Numbered from the stretch's first letter, positions 42,223 to 52,918 are shown. The stretch: 64,000 nt of DNA from Sphingomonas daechungensis (GCF_014489495.1 NZ_CP060780.1:2057001-2121000); one strand, 5' to 3'. The notes: a model not told the origin generated them from the letters alone. Program-made: numbers and translations.

Positions 42223-42956
42223 TTCTTACTCGCTCTATCTTCACGCTGCGCGCCAGAGGGCGGTGCCTGCGATGCGCCCCCGTGGCGCTCGATCAGGTCC
42301 GGCCGCCTTAGCCGTGTATCTTCGACTGCCTTTGCGTGTCTCCACGCCGCAATCTTCGCATGATCCCCCGACCGCAGCACTTCGGGGATCGTGCGTCCTT
42401 CCCATGTTACTGGTCGGGTATAGTGCGGATATTCGAGTAGCCCCGCTTCGAAGCTCTCCTCCTCACCGCTGGAGGCCGCGCCCATTACCCCGGGAAGCAG
42501 TCTCACGCAAGCATCGAGGATGACCATCGCTCCAAGCTCTCCGCCCGAGAGGACGTAATCGCCGATCGAGACGGGTTCGATATCGCGGGCCTCGAAGATT
42601 CGCTCGTCGAATCCCTCGAAGCGGCCGCAGAGGAGAATGACCCCCTCGCCGGCTGCCAGTTCGCGGACGCGTTCCTGGCTGAGCGGTCTGCCGCGAGGGG
42701 TGAGCGCGAGGATCGGGCGGCCGTCGGCAACGCTGTCGACGGCGGCGGCGAGCACGTCGGGCTTCAGCACCATCCCTGCCCCACCGCCCGCCGGCGTATC
42801 GTCGACGCTGCGGTGCTTGTCGGTGGCGAAGTCGCGGATCTGCACCGTATCGAGCGACCAGGTGCCCTCACCCAGCGCCTTGCCTGCGAGGCTGACGCCG
42901 AGCGGACCCGGAAACATCTCCGGATAAAGGGTCAGGACGGTCGCGGCGAACGGCAT
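42219..42956 (-). CDS. trmD: tRNA (guanine-N1)-methyltransferase TrmD
   Basis: Makes m1G37 in tRNA with SAM. The SPOUT-fold family features are [45 protein letters not shown] and [20 protein letters not shown]. 245 residues, intact. Sits between the plus-strand flavoprotein gene and rplS, in the order trmD-rplS usual for the operon. Confidence 0.97.
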   Translation of the reverse strand: MPFAATVLTLYPEMFPGPLGVSLAGKALGEGTWSLDTVQIRDFATDKHRSVDDTPAGGGAGMVLKPDVLAAAVDSVADGRPILALTPRGRPLSQERVRELAAGEGVILLCGRFEGFDERIFEARDIEPVSIGDYVLSGGELGAMVILDACVRLLPGVMGAASSGEEESFEAGLLEYPHYTRPVTWEGRTIPEVLRSGDHAKIAAWRHAKAVEDTRLRRPDLIERHGGASQAPPSGAQREDRASKK

Positions 42957-43006
42957 GCGCGCGGGCTAGTCTGGAACCGTAGTTGCGGCAATCCATTGGG
43001 CCACGA

Positions 43007-43921
43007 ATGGCTGAACCACTTCACTGCTTGATCGTCGGCGGCGGACCCGCTGGATTGACCGCCGCGATCTACCTCGCGCGCTTCCACCTCGACATCCTGG
43101 TGGTGGACGACGGCAAGGGGCGTGCGGAAAGCATTCCGTGTACCCACAACCATGCCGGCTATCCGGACGGGATCAGCGGCAAGGAACTCGTCCGGCTGAT
43201 GCGCGAGCAGGCGCAGCGCTACGGTGCGCGGATCGAGCGGGACTATGTGACCCGGCTCGACCAGACCGAAAATGGCTTCTGCGCGACGTGGGGATCTGGC
43301 TCGGTCGAGACGAAGACGGTGCTGCTAGCAACCGGCGTGAAGAACCGGCGGCCGCCGATGGATGAGGAGCTTCATGACGAGGCGCTTCAGCGTGGCCTGA
43401 TTCGCTACTGCCCGATCTGCGACGGGTTCGAGGTCACCGACAAGAACGTCGGCGTGATCGGCAGCGACAGCCGGGGAGTCGCGGAGGCCATATTCCTCCG
43501 CAGCTACACGCCTCACGTGACGCTCATCGCGCCCGACACGGCGCTGAAGGTCACGGAAGAAGACAAGTTACGACTGAAGGACGCGGGCATCGAATGCGTG
43601 GACGGGCCTGCTCAGGCGGTGGCCATTTCGGACAAGTGCATCGTCGTCGACACCGCCGAGGGGCATTACACCTTCGACAGCGTTTATCCGGCGCTGGGAT
43701 CCGACACGCACACGCAGCTTGCCGAGCAGCTCGGAGCGAGGCTCAGCGAGCAGGGATGCATCGGCGTGGACGCGCGGCAGCGCACGAGCGTGCCGGGACT
43801 CTATGCGGCGGGAGACGTGGTGATCGGGCTCGACCAGATCAGCCATGCGATGGGTGAAGGCGGCGTCGCGGCGACGACGATCCGCAACGATCTGGCTAAA
43901 GAGCAGCCGCTGTTACGCTAG
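43007..43921 (+). CDS. Thioredoxin-reductase-like FAD flavoprotein
   Basis: NAD(P)H-dependent FAD oxidoreductase, class II pyridine nucleotide-disulfide type. FAD motif CLIVGGGPAGLTAAIYL at the start, redox CxxC in RYCPICDGFEVTD, and a second FAD motif in GLYAAGDVVIGLDQISH. The NADPH-binding region (NVGVIGSDSRGVAEAI) is present but reads GxxxxS rather than the usual GGGxSA. About 304 residues. It is inserted on the opposite strand between rimM and trmD; its end overlaps the rimM end by nine bases. ATG 43007 is preferred; a TTG at 42983 also fits. Substrate (thioredoxin or another) unknown. Confidence 0.87.
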   Translation: MAEPLHCLIVGGGPAGLTAAIYLARFHLDILVVDDGKGRAESIPCTHNHAGYPDGISGKELVRLMREQAQRYGARIERDYVTRLDQTENGFCATWGSGSVETKTVLLATGVKNRRPPMDEELHDEALQRGLIRYCPICDGFEVTDKNVGVIGSDSRGVAEAIFLRSYTPHVTLIAPDTALKVTEEDKLRLKDAGIECVDGPAQAVAISDKCIVVDTAEGHYTFDSVYPALGSDTHTQLAEQLGARLSEQGCIGVDARQRTSVPGLYAAGDVVIGLDQISHAMGEGGVAATTIRNDLAKEQPLLR

Positions 43922-44398
43922 GAATTCCGGATCGAGGACGATGCGGCCGTCCTCCAGGTCGGCGACGCCATCGCGAAACGGGATCAGCGAGCGTTTGCCG
44001 TTGGGAAACTCGATCTCGAGCAAATCCCCCGCGCCGAAGTTCTCGACCGTGGCAACCGTGCCGACCGGCTTCCCGTCGCGATCGACGCAAGGCAGCCCGA
44101 CGATGTCGGCGTGGTAGTATTCACCCTCTTCGAGCGGCGGCAGCGCAGAGCGATCCACCTCGATGAGCGATCCACGAAGGGCTTCGGCTGCAGATCGGTC
44201 CGCGACGCCTTCGAAGCGCGCGATCGCGGTCTTGCCGCCGTCGCGAGCAAAAAGAAGGCGGCGCTGGGCACCGCCTACGTAGACATTCTGATGTTGGGCG
44301 AGGCTGGCTGCGCTGTCGGAAAACAGCTTCAGCCGAACCTCGCCCTTCACGCCATGCGCGCCGGCCACTGCGGCGAGTGCGACGCGCTTGTCGGTCAT
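43913..44398 (-). CDS. rimM: Ribosome maturation factor RimM
   Basis: Assists 30S maturation near helix 33 by binding uS19. N-terminal VALAAVAGAHGVKGEVRLKL and the C-terminal PRC-barrel segment DLLEIEFPNGKRSLIPFRDG are characteristic. 161 residues, intact. Eight bases downstream of rpsP on the same strand. Confidence 0.95.
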   Translation of the reverse strand: MTDKRVALAAVAGAHGVKGEVRLKLFSDSAASLAQHQNVYVGGAQRRLLFARDGGKTAIARFEGVADRSAAEALRGSLIEVDRSALPPLEEGEYYHADIVGLPCVDRDGKPVGTVATVENFGAGDLLEIEFPNGKRSLIPFRDGVADLEDGRIVLDPEFLA

Positions 44399-44406
44399 CT
44401 TGTCCG

Positions 44407-45090
44407 TTACTCGGCCTTCTCGGTGTCCTCGGCGGCGCCTTCGGCAGGCTCTTCGCTCGAAACGCCCTCAGCTTCGGCAACCGGCTGTTCCGGCGTCTCG
44501 GCACCTTCGGCCGGAGCATCTTCGACCGAACCTTCGGCCGGCTCGGACGACGATTCAGCGACCGGAGCCTCTTCAGCGGCGGCTTCGGCTTCAGCCGGAG
44601 CTTCTTCGGCCGGGGCCTCAGCTTCCTCAGCAGCCGGAGCTTCAGCAGCAGCTTCCTCGGCGACCACTTCCTCAGCCGGAGCCTCGGTGACCTCTTCAGC
44701 GGCCGGCTCTTCGGCCGGAGCAGCAGCGGCCTCCGCGGCAGCGGCTTCAGCGTCTGCAGCGCGCTTCGCACGCTCTTCGACGCGCTCCTTGGCCTTCTCG
44801 CCCGGTTCCGCCTTCTTCGGGTTGTTGCGGGCCGGACGCTCCTTGATGCCGGCGGCATCGAGGAAGCGGAGGACGCGGTCCGACGGCTGCGCGCCGACCG
44901 ACAGCCAATGCGAAATGCGATCGGCGTCCAGCTTCACGCGCTCCGGCGAATCCTTCGCCAGCAGCGGGTTGTAGGTGCCGACCTTCTCGATGAAGCGGCC
45001 GTCACGCGCGTTGCGGCTGTTCGCCACGACAATGCGGTAATAGGGGCGCTTCTTGGACCCGCCACGTGCGAGGCGAATTGCTACTGCCAT
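44407..45090 (-). CDS. rpsP: Ribosomal protein bS16 with long Ala/Glu/Pro C-terminal extension
   Basis: Residues 1 to about 80 are canonical bS16 ([40 protein letters not shown]). After about residue 95 comes an acidic, Ala/Glu/Pro-rich, repeat-laden tail of about 130 residues, so the 227-residue protein is more than twice normal length. Acidic S16 tails are known in alphaproteobacteria but this is at the long end. No frame break. The tail codons are the same high-GC type as the domain, so it is not an obvious insertion of foreign DNA. Confidence 0.97.
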   Translation of the reverse strand: MAVAIRLARGGSKKRPYYRIVVANSRNARDGRFIEKVGTYNPLLAKDSPERVKLDADRISHWLSVGAQPSDRVLRFLDAAGIKERPARNNPKKAEPGEKAKERVEERAKRAADAEAAAAEAAAAPAEEPAAEEVTEAPAEEVVAEEAAAEAPAAEEAEAPAEEAPAEAEAAAEEAPVAESSSEPAEGSVEDAPAEGAETPEQPVAEAEGVSSEEPAEGAAEDTEKAE

Positions 45091-45117
45091 GTCTTCAATC
45101 CTTCTTCTAAATTTCTG

Positions 45118-46587
45118 TTATTTCTTGCCAAACTTGTCGAAACCGGGAGGCAGGTTGAACGGGTGATTGCCGCCGAGGCCCGGAAGTGCGGGACTTCCGC
45201 CACCACCAAGGCCAGGCATTCCGCCAGCACCGGCGAGACCCCCTAGGCCCCCGCCGCCTCCAAACATTGCCGCGAGCTTGCCCAGCCCGCCCATCTTTTT
45301 CAGCCGCTTCATCACCGTGGACATTTCCTGGTGCATCTTGAGCAGCTTGTTCACTTCCTGAACGGTCGTTCCGCTGCCCTTGGCGATGCGGATCTTGCGC
45401 TTGGCGTTCACGATTTCCGGCTTGGCCCGCTCCTTCGCGGTCATGGAGGACAGCATCGCCTCCATGTGCACCAGCGCCTTGGAATCCTGCGCCTTGTCCA
45501 TCGCGCCCTTCATGCCCTTCATCCCGGGCATCATGCCGGCAAGCGCGCCGAGGCCGCCCATGCGCTGCATCTGCTTGAGCTGTGACCAAAGGTCGTCGAG
45601 GTCGAACTTGCCCTTGGCCATCTTGGCCGCGAGCTTCTCGGCGTCCTCGATCTCGATGGTTTCGGCGGCGCGCTCGACCAGGCTGACGACGTCGCCCATC
45701 CCAAGGATGCGGCCGGCGACGCGGTCCGGGTGGAAGGCTTCCAGCTTGTCGAGCGCCTCGCCGACGCCGGCGAACTTGATCGGCTTGCCAGTGACCGCGC
45801 GCATCGACAGCGCCGCACCGCCTCGGGCATCGCCGTCCATGCGGGTCAGGATCACGCCGGTAAGGTCGACTTCGCCAGCGAAACCCTTGGCGACATTGAC
45901 GGCGTCCTGGCCGGTCAGGCTGTCGACGACGAGAAGGGTTTCCGTGGGCTTCGACGCCTGGGCTACGGCCTTCATTTCTCCCATCAGCGCGTCGTCGACG
46001 TGGAGACGGCCCGCGGTGTCGAGGAGGACGACGTCGTAGGCCTGAAGCTTCGCGGCCTGGATCGCGCGGGCGGCGATCTCGACCGGCGGCTGACCCGCGA
46101 CGATCGGGAGGGTGTCGACGTTTGTTTGGCGCCCGAGCACCGCGAGCTGCTCCTGCGCGGCTGGGCGGGCGACGTCGAGCGAGGCCATAAGGACGCGCTT
46201 GCGCTCGCGCTCCGTGAGGCGCTTGGCGAGCTTGGCGGTGGTGGTCGTCTTACCGGAGCCCTGGAGACCGACCATCATGATGACGGCCGGCGGGTTGACA
46301 TCGAGGTTCAGCTCGGCGGTTTCTGAGCCAAGCGTTTCTACGAGAGCATCGTTGACGATCTTGACGACCATCTGGCCCGGCGTGACCGAGCGAATGACTT
46401 CCTGTCCGACCGCCTTCTCGGTGACCTTGTCGACGAAGTCGCGGGCAACGGGCAGCGCAACGTCGGCCTCGAGCAGCGCAACGCGCACCTCGCGCATCGC
46501 CGCACGCACGTCCGCTTCCGTAAGCGCACCGCGCCCACGAAGCCGGTCGAAAACATTGCCGAGCCGATCGCTCAGACTATCGAACAT
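45118..46587 (-). CDS. ffh: Signal recognition particle GTPase Ffh
   Basis: Binds signal sequences of nascent inner-membrane proteins together with 4.5S RNA and docks on FtsY (encoded at 49228). GTPase motifs: GLQGSGKTTTTAKLA, DTAGRLHVDD, TRMDGDARGGAAL. The Met-rich M domain contains GMMPGMKGMKGAM, and the C terminus is glycine-rich (GGGGGLGGLAGAGG). 489 residues, intact. First gene of the rpsP-rimM operon; 27 bp separate it from rpsP. Confidence 0.98.
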   Translation of the reverse strand: MFDSLSDRLGNVFDRLRGRGALTEADVRAAMREVRVALLEADVALPVARDFVDKVTEKAVGQEVIRSVTPGQMVVKIVNDALVETLGSETAELNLDVNPPAVIMMVGLQGSGKTTTTAKLAKRLTERERKRVLMASLDVARPAAQEQLAVLGRQTNVDTLPIVAGQPPVEIAARAIQAAKLQAYDVVLLDTAGRLHVDDALMGEMKAVAQASKPTETLLVVDSLTGQDAVNVAKGFAGEVDLTGVILTRMDGDARGGAALSMRAVTGKPIKFAGVGEALDKLEAFHPDRVAGRILGMGDVVSLVERAAETIEIEDAEKLAAKMAKGKFDLDDLWSQLKQMQRMGGLGALAGMMPGMKGMKGAMDKAQDSKALVHMEAMLSSMTAKERAKPEIVNAKRKIRIAKGSGTTVQEVNKLLKMHQEMSTVMKRLKKMGGLGKLAAMFGGGGGLGGLAGAGGMPGLGGGGSPALPGLGGNHPFNLPPGFDKFGKK

Positions 46588-46746
46588 TCACGTCTCCCAA
46601 TCGATGTCCGGCCCATGTAGGGAGGCAAAACGCAAAATACGCCGGCGGATGAAACCTCATCGGCCAGCGTGCACCCTCGGGCGCGATCATCGATGTTGTG
46701 TCTAAAAGACGGGCGCGCCCTAGCGGATGCGCCTGCCGAAATCAAC

Positions 46747-47195
46747 TCAGCCGCGGCTTGCCTTTTGGGGCTTGCGCGGGCGCGAAGGGCCCCCGCCCGG
46801 TCCGCCTGGTCCTCGCGGACCATTGCCGGGCCGTCGCCTTCCGGACGCGGAGGCCCTCGCCGCCCCTGCCCGTGGCGCACGGTACGGCGATCGTTCGGAT
46901 TGCGGCGGTCACGCTCCGGGACACGGTCCATCGGACGCTGCGCCTGCATCTGCTGGCGTGGGCCCACGGCGTAGCCTTCCTTCAGCAGCTGCGTGAACGC
47001 CGCGCGGGTGCTGTTCGCGATCGCGTCCTGCAACTCCTTCGGAAGATCGGCGAACGTCACATTCGGGTGGATCGCCTGAACATCACGCAGAAGCTGGTTC
47101 GGAAGACCGCCGGAGGCGCTCTTCAGTGCTGCGACAGCATCGAGCACAGCCGAAAACAGGATCGACTGCATCACATCGTTGGCGGCTCTTTGCAT
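46747..47195 (-). CDS. Hypothetical protein, likely one-base frameshift near its C terminus
   Basis: No family recognised. The N-terminal two-thirds read as a helical domain (DVMQSILFSAVLDAVAALKS; HPNVTFADLPKELQDAIANS) followed by an Arg/Asp-rich segment. In the annotated frame the end runs on without codon bias into the ffh promoter. If one C is restored near 46828 the frame instead gives a Gly/Pro/Arg-rich tail ending KPQKASRG at 46747, which fits better. About 150 residues. Treat the end as uncertain. It is transcribed away from dapF. Confidence 0.6.
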
Positions 47196-47256
47196 GTTCC
47201 CTAACTCGCGGCTGGTGGACTTGCCCTGTGCCCGTCCCTAATTGCCGCTGCAAGTC

Positions 47257-48054
47257 ATGACACGCACCTTTCACAAGATGCACGGCCTCGGGAACGACTT
47301 CGTGATCTTCGATGCGCGCGAAGAGCCGCTGTCGATGGACGAGGCGCTTGCCCGCGCGGTCTCCGATCGGAAGACCGGCATCGGCTGCGACCAGTTGATC
47401 GTCCTCGAGACCTCCAGTGTTGCCGATCTCGAGATGCGAATTTGGAACCATGATGGGATCGAGGTCGAAAGCTGCGGCAACGCATCCCGCTGCGTGGTTG
47501 CCCTCACTCATGCGAAGACGATCGAGACCGGCGGCGGCCTGGTAACGGGCGAAGAGGACGGCAGCGACGTCGAAGTCTCGCTCGGCGAGCCCGCTTTGAA
47601 TGGGACCAAGTCCCGGTCACCTACGCGATGCCGACCAACCCGATGCCGATGGCCTGGGGCGAGCTTCACAATCCCGTCGCGCTGAGCGTGGGCAACCCGC
47701 ACGTCGTCTTCTTCGTGGAAAATGCCGATAGCATCGATCTCGACGAGCTCGGTCCACGGATCGAGCACGATCCCGTCTTTCCGGATCGGATCAACGTCAA
47801 CGTCGCCGAAGTTCACCCGAGGGTATTCGGCTGCGCACATGGGAACGCGGTGCGGGGATCACTCGAGCCTGCGGCACAGGGCCAGCGCGACGGCCGTCGC
47901 CGCAATTCTCACGAAGCGCGCGCAGTCGCCGGTGAAGGTGACAATGCGCGGAGGCTCGCTGACCATCGCCTGGGCGCAAGGAGAGCCAATCCGCATGCGC
48001 GGAAGCGCGACCTACGTCTTCAAGGGCGAGATCGACCTGGAGGCGCTCGCGTGA
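47257..48054 (+). CDS. dapF: Diaminopimelate epimerase DapF (three frameshifts)
   Basis: Converts LL- to meso-diaminopimelate for peptidoglycan and lysine. The start is ATG 47257 (MTRTFHKMHGLGNDFVIFDA), with the first active Cys in VESCGNASRCVV and the second in TRACGTGASATAVA. Bases are missing in runs at 47590-47592 (CCC), 47821-47823 (GGG) and 47879-47881 (GGG); restoring them gives GEPRFEWDQVPVTYAM, HPRGIRLRTWERGAG and GTGASAT. About 266 residues, typical. Essential gene, so errors are the likely reason. Confidence 0.94.
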
Positions 48055-49231
48055 GCGTCGAGACGATTACGTTAGGGTGCCGACTGAACTTCGCGGAGAG
48101 CGAGACCATCCGCCGTCTCGCGACCACCGACGAGGACTGGGTGGTCGTCAACAGCTGCGCGGTTACGAACGAGGCGGTGCGGCAGACGCGACAGTCGATC
48201 CGCCAGATGCGCCGCCAGCGTCCGTCCGCAAAAGTCCTTGTCACCGGCTGTGCGGCCGAGCTTAACCCGAAGTCGTTCGCAGACATGCCGGAAGTCGATC
48301 GGGTCGTCGGAAATGACAACAAGATCGGTAGCTTGCGCCGAAACGCCGTCAAGACGTCACAGGTCGTACCCGCCGGATTTCTGGGTCACGTCCGCAGTTT
48401 CGTCGCTATCCAGAACGGTTGCGACCATCGCTGCACGTTCTGCTCGATCTGGCAGGCGCGCGGGCCGAGCCGGTCACTGCCCTTCGAAGCGATCCGCGAT
48501 GCAGTCGAGCGCGAGCTTGAGCGCGGTGCCAAGGAGATCGCCCTCACCGGCGTCGATATCACCAGTTACGAACGCGACGGCTTGGGCCTTGGTGCTCTTT
48601 GCCAGCGCTTGCTGAGCAAAATCCCGGCTCTCGCCCGCCTGCGCCTGTCGTCGCTCGACAGCATCGAGATCGACGATGCCCTGCTCGAGTTGATTGCGGG
48701 TGAGCCACGACTGATGCCGCACTTCCACCTGTCGCTTCAGGCGGGCGACGACATGATCCTGAAGCGGATGAAGCGCCGGCACAGCCGCGTGGACGCTGTG
48801 CGGACCGTGGAGCGGATCAAGGTCGGACGGTCAGACGCGACAATCGGCGCGGACCTGATCGCCGGCTTCCCAACAGAAACCGAGGAAATGGCACGGAACA
48901 GTTTGAAGTTGCTTGAGGATTGCGACGTGGTCGCGGCCCATGTTTTCCCGTTCTCCCTCGTCCGGACACCCCGGCCGCGCGCATGCCGCAGCTTGAGCGG
49001 GAGCTTGTGAAAGCGCGCGCGGCGAGGCTCCGTGAAGCGGCGGCCGAACGCCGTTCGCGCTGGCTGGGCAGTCTGGTCGGGTCCAACCAGGCGGTGATGA
49101 TCGAGAACAATGGCAAGGGTCACAGCGACGGCTTCGCTCCGGTGAAAATCGACGGCGCGACTCGCGGTGAGATTGGCGAGGCGCACATCATCGGACGTGA
49201 CGGCGATTGCTTGACGGCGGTGTGGGCATGA
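48051..49231 (+). CDS. mtaB: tRNA t6A37 methylthiotransferase MtaB (one-base frameshift)
   Basis: Radical-SAM enzyme that forms ms2t6A37. Its GTG start overlaps the dapF stop. UPF0004 N-terminal cysteines in TLGCRLNFAES, VVNSCAVTNEA and VTGCAAELNP; radical-SAM CxxxCxxC in NGCDHRCTFCSIWQARGPSR. The CCC at 48955-48957 is one short; restoring it gives HVFPFSPRPDTPAARMPQ and a TRAM-like end. Corrected length about 393 residues. ATGA overlap with ftsY. Confidence 0.93.
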
Positions 49232-50140
49232 GTTGGCTCGACCGCCTGCGCGGCGGGTTTTCGAAGACTGCGGAAAAGGTCGCGGATAACCTTACGGGGC
49301 TAACCAGCCGTGCCGCCTCGACACATCCACCCTCGACGACATCGAAGAGGCATTGATCGCCTCGGATTTGGGCCCAGAGGCTTCGAAGCGAATTCGAGAG
49401 GCGATTGCCCGGCAGAAGTTCGACAAATTGGATGAGCGGGGGCTCCGCTCGATCCTTGCCGAAGAGATTGAAAAGATACTCGCTCCCGTCGCCAAGCCCT
49501 GCAAGTGTGGGGCTTTCCCCGCCCGCACGTGATCCTGGTGATCGGCGTTAACGGTTCCGGCAAGACCACGACCATCGGCAAGCTCGCCCACTGGCTGAAA
49601 GAACAGGATTACGGCGTCCTTCTGGCCGCCGGCGACACCTTCCGCGCCGCAGCCATCGAACAGCTCAAGATCTGGGGCGATCGAATTGGTGCTCCGGTCA
49701 TCTCCGGCAAGGAAGGCGGCGACGCTGCCGGGATCGTCTTCGACGGTGTCAAGCAAGCGACAGACACGGGCATCGACGCGCTGATCGTCGACACGGCCGG
49801 CCGGCTCCAGAACAAGTCGCACCTGATGGAAGAGCTTTCCAAGATCCGGCGCGTGCTGGGCCGACTGAACCCGGAGGCCCCCATGACGTCCTGCTCGTCC
49901 TCGACGCAACGACTGGGCAGAATGCACTTGCCCAGGTCGAGGTGTTTCGCGAGACCGCCGGAGTGACCGGACTGATCATGACCAAGCTGGATGGCACCGC
50001 GCGAGGCGGTGTTCTGGTGGCGGCCGCGGAAAAGTTCGGCTTGCCCATTCATGCCATCGGGTCGGAGAGACAGCCGACGATCTCCGCCCTTCGACCCGCG
50101 GGCCGTCGCCCGCGCCATTGCCGGATTGCCGCCTGAATGA
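49228..50140 (+). CDS. ftsY: SRP receptor GTPase FtsY (five frameshifts)
   Basis: Membrane-docking receptor for Ffh. The start ATG 49228 leads to MSWLDRLRGGFSKTAEKV, the short N-terminal form without a long acidic A domain. NG domain motifs across frames: GVNGSGKTTTIGKLAHWL, AAGDTFRAAAIEQLK, VDTAGRLQNKSHLMEEL, and TKLDGTARGGVLVAAA. Bases are lost in runs near 49316, 49498, 49880, 50060 and 50088; with them the protein is about 305 residues and ends AGLPPE. FtsY is essential, so decay is implausible. ATGA overlap with yciB. Confidence 0.95.
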
Positions 50141-50754
50141 GCGAGCAAGCCAAGCAAAGCTCATCCTGGACCATGCTGCTCGACTACGGGCCGCTGATCG
50201 TGTTTTTCGTCGCCTACAAGTTGGCGGGCTCGGGGCTGCAAGGCTCTCTGGTCGCCACCCTCGCCTTCATGGTGGCGGTGATCATCTCGATTGCCGTGGG
50301 CCTGCTTGTAGTGAAGCGCGTCTCGCCGATGGTCTGGATTTCGACCGCCCTGATCCTCGGTTTCGGCGCAATCACGCTCTATCTTCGCGATCCCAAGTTC
50401 ATCCAGATGAAGCCGACCTTCATCTACCTCGGCTTCGCGGCGATGCTGGGCGGCGGGCTACTGCGCGGCAAGGCCTTGCTGAAGTGGCTGTTCGGACCGG
50501 TTTTCCCGGGGTTAACCGAGGAAGGCTGGCGCAAGCTGAGCCTCAACTGGGCTCTCTTTTTCCTGGCGCTGGCCGTTGCCAACGAAGTCATGCGCGCGAC
50601 GCTGACCTTCGATACCTGGCTCACGATCAAGGTCTGGGGAGTCACCGTCGTGTCGCTGGTTTTTGCGGTCGCCAACATGCCCATGCTGCTCCGTCATGGC
50701 CTCGACCCGAGCGCAAAGCGGAATCCATTGCGGAGACGCCCGTCGAATGAGTGA
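50137..50754 (+). CDS. yciB: Inner-membrane protein YciB (IspZ, septation protein A)
   Basis: Five-span inner-membrane protein involved in envelope integrity and, in some species, septation. The family segment is [18 protein letters not shown] near the start and [17 protein letters not shown] plus [17 protein letters not shown] later. 205 residues, intact. Overlaps both neighbours by a few bases, continuing the dapF-mtaB-ftsY string. Confidence 0.95.
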   Translation: MSEQAKQSSSWTMLLDYGPLIVFFVAYKLAGSGLQGSLVATLAFMVAVIISIAVGLLVVKRVSPMVWISTALILGFGAITLYLRDPKFIQMKPTFIYLGFAAMLGGGLLRGKALLKWLFGPVFPGLTEEGWRKLSLNWALFFLALAVANEVMRATLTFDTWLTIKVWGVTVVSLVFAVANMPMLLRHGLDPSAKRNPLRRRPSNE

Positions 50755-51685
50755 TCCGATCCTGTCCATTCGCGGCCTCGAGAAGACGTACGGCAGCGGT
50801 ACCCACGCGTTGAAGCCACTCGACCTCGACATCCAGCGCGGAGAGATCTTTGCGCTGCTAGGCCCAAACGGCGCGGGCAAGACGACGATGATCAGCATTG
50901 TCTGCGGCATCGTGACGCCAACGGCCGGCGAAGTGCTGATCGACGACAAGAATTGGCAAAGGAACTATCGCGAGGCGCGCAAACGGATCGGACTGGTCCC
51001 GCAAGAGCTGACCATGGACGTGTTCGAGCCTTTGATCAGCACGGTCAGCTTCAGCCGCGAGCTGTTCGGCCGCCGTCCCGATCCAAAGCGGATCGAGGAG
51101 ATCCTCCGCGAGCTTTCGCTATGGGACAAGCGCAAGACGATCCTCAAGGAACTGTCCGGCGGCATGAAGCGCCGCGTGATGATCGCCAAGGCGCTCGCCC
51201 ACGACCCGGACATCCTGTTCCTGGACGAGCCGACGGCCGGCGTCGACGTCGAGCTTCGCCGGGACATGTGGAACATGGTCCGCCGCCTCCGCGAGAACGG
51301 CACCACCATCATCCTCACGACCCACTACATCGAGGAGGCTGAGGAGATGGCCGACCGGGTAGGAGTCATCAACAAGGGCGAGCTGATCCTGGTCGAGGAG
51401 AAGACCGAGTTGATGAAGAAGCTCGGCCGCAAGGTCCTGCACCTGCAGCTCGCGGAAGCGCTGGAGACTGTCCCGGCGGCGCTTGCAGAATGGGACCTGA
51501 AACTCAGCGAGGACGGCGGAATGCTGACCTACGAGTTCGACGCCAAGGCCGACCGGACGGGCATTCCCTCGCTTCTGGGCGCGATGCGGGATGCAGGCAT
51601 TGCCTTCAAGGACCTCGACACCCACCAGTCGAGCCTGGAGGACATTTTCGTGGGCTTGATCAATCACCAGAAAGCCGCCGCATGA
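50747..51685 (+). CDS. ABC transporter ATP-binding protein, ABC-2 type exporter
   Basis: Walker A in [15 protein letters not shown], signature [16 protein letters not shown], Walker [17 protein letters not shown]-loop [11 protein letters not shown]. 312 residues with the ABC-2 C-terminal extension. It starts eight bases before the yciB stop and its stop overlaps the permease start. The DrrA/CcmA-like pattern suits drug, lipid or polysaccharide export; which is not shown. Intact. Confidence 0.95.
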   Translation: MSDPILSIRGLEKTYGSGTHALKPLDLDIQRGEIFALLGPNGAGKTTMISIVCGIVTPTAGEVLIDDKNWQRNYREARKRIGLVPQELTMDVFEPLISTVSFSRELFGRRPDPKRIEEILRELSLWDKRKTILKELSGGMKRRVMIAKALAHDPDILFLDEPTAGVDVELRRDMWNMVRRLRENGTTIILTTHYIEEAEEMADRVGVINKGELILVEEKTELMKKLGRKVLHLQLAEALETVPAALAEWDLKLSEDGGMLTYEFDAKADRTGIPSLLGAMRDAGIAFKDLDTHQSSLEDIFVGLINHQKAAA

Positions 51686-52442
51686 ACCTCCACGGCGTCC
51701 TGGCCATCTACAAGTTCGAGATGCACCGCTTCCGGCGGACCCTCTGGACTGGACTCGCGGTCCCGGTGATCACGACCTCGCTCTATTTCGTCGTGTTTGG
51801 CTCCGCGATCGGAAGCCGAATGAGCGAGATCAACGGCATTCCCTACGGGGCCTTCATCGTGCCGGGCCTGATGATGCTCTCGCTGTTCACAGAGAGCATC
51901 TTCAACGCGAGCTTCGGTATTCACATGCCGCGGTTCACGGGGACGATCTACGAGATCCTGTCGGCGCCCTGTCCGCGTTGGAAACGGTGCTCGGCTATGT
52001 CGGCGCGGCCGCGAGCAAGGCGATCATCGTCGCCCTCGTCATCTTCGTGACCGCGCATTTGTTCGTCGATGTCGAAGTGAAGCACCCGCTGCTCATGCTG
52101 CTCTACCTGCTGCTGGTGGCGGCGACCTTTTGCTTGTTCGGCTTCATCGTCGGTATCTGGGCCAAGGGTTTCGAGCAGCTGCAGGTTATACCGCTGCTGA
52201 TCGTCACGCCTCTCACCTTCCTCGGCGGCGCCTTCTATTCGATCGACATGCTCAAGGAGCCGTGGCGGTCCATCACCTTGTTCAACCCCGTGGTCTATCT
52301 CATCAACGGTTTCCGCTGGACCTTCTTCGGGACGGCTGACGTATCCTTCCCGGCCGCGCTCGCGGCGACCTTCGCCTTCTTCCTCGCCTGCGCCGGCGTG
52401 ATCTGGTGGATCTTCCGCACAGGCTATCGACTAAAGCAGTAG
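51682..52442 (+). CDS. ABC-2 type transporter permease (one-base frameshift)
   Basis: Six-span permease for the preceding ATPase. Starts [34 protein letters not shown] and the family block [32 protein letters not shown] are recognisable. The CCC at 51967-51969 lacks a C: corrected sequence reads [19 protein letters not shown]. About 253 residues. Confidence 0.93.
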
Positions 52443-52483
52443 TCGAAGGCACATTGCTCCCAGGGCAAACTTGGGGGGTAAAC

Positions 52484-52918
52484 ATGGAAAAGTTCGTGCG
52501 ACTGATGGGCTGGGCCTATGCCCTGCTTTTCGTTGGCGTGACGGCACTGGGATACATGCCACCGCTGATGGACCACGACGGCTATTTGTTCGGCCTGTTC
52601 AAGCTGCAGTGGTGGGACGACGCCCTTCATCTCGGATCGGGCATCTGGGCGGCCTGGGCGGCCTGGAAATCGTACGATGCGACACGGACCTATTTCCGAA
52701 TCTTCGGGCCGCTCTACTTCCTGGACGGCGTGTGCGGCCTGCTGACCGGCATGGGCTATCTCGACCTCGGGATCATCCTGCACGGGCCGGCGGACCTGCC
52801 GCTGGAGACCCGCATCGCTGCCAACATCCCGCACATCGCCATCGGCGGTTTCGCCATCATCGTCGGCTATCTGATCGCGCGTCGTCGCGGCGCTGGCAGT
52901 GAGCCTGCGACTGCGTGA
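52484..52918 (+). CDS. Small four-span membrane protein, DUF4383-like
   Basis: 144 residues with about four hydrophobic spans and the WWDDALHLGSGIWAAWAAW block similar to the DxxxHxxxG of DUF4383 proteins. ATG 52484 follows TTGGGGGG. It starts 41 bp after the permease, a longer gap than inside the upstream string. Function unknown; family name from pattern memory only. Confidence 0.7.
   Translation: MEKFVRLMGWAYALLFVGVTALGYMPPLMDHDGYLFGLFKLQWWDDALHLGSGIWAAWAAWKSYDATRTYFRIFGPLYFLDGVCGLLTGMGYLDLGIILHGPADLPLETRIAANIPHIAIGGFAIIVGYLIARRRGAGSEPATA

Noticed and set aside
49228-50140. Programmed frameshifting in ftsY
   Set aside because: Five breaks each at a different short G/C run, all in the same direction, with no slippery heptamer or stimulator; a consensus error explains all.
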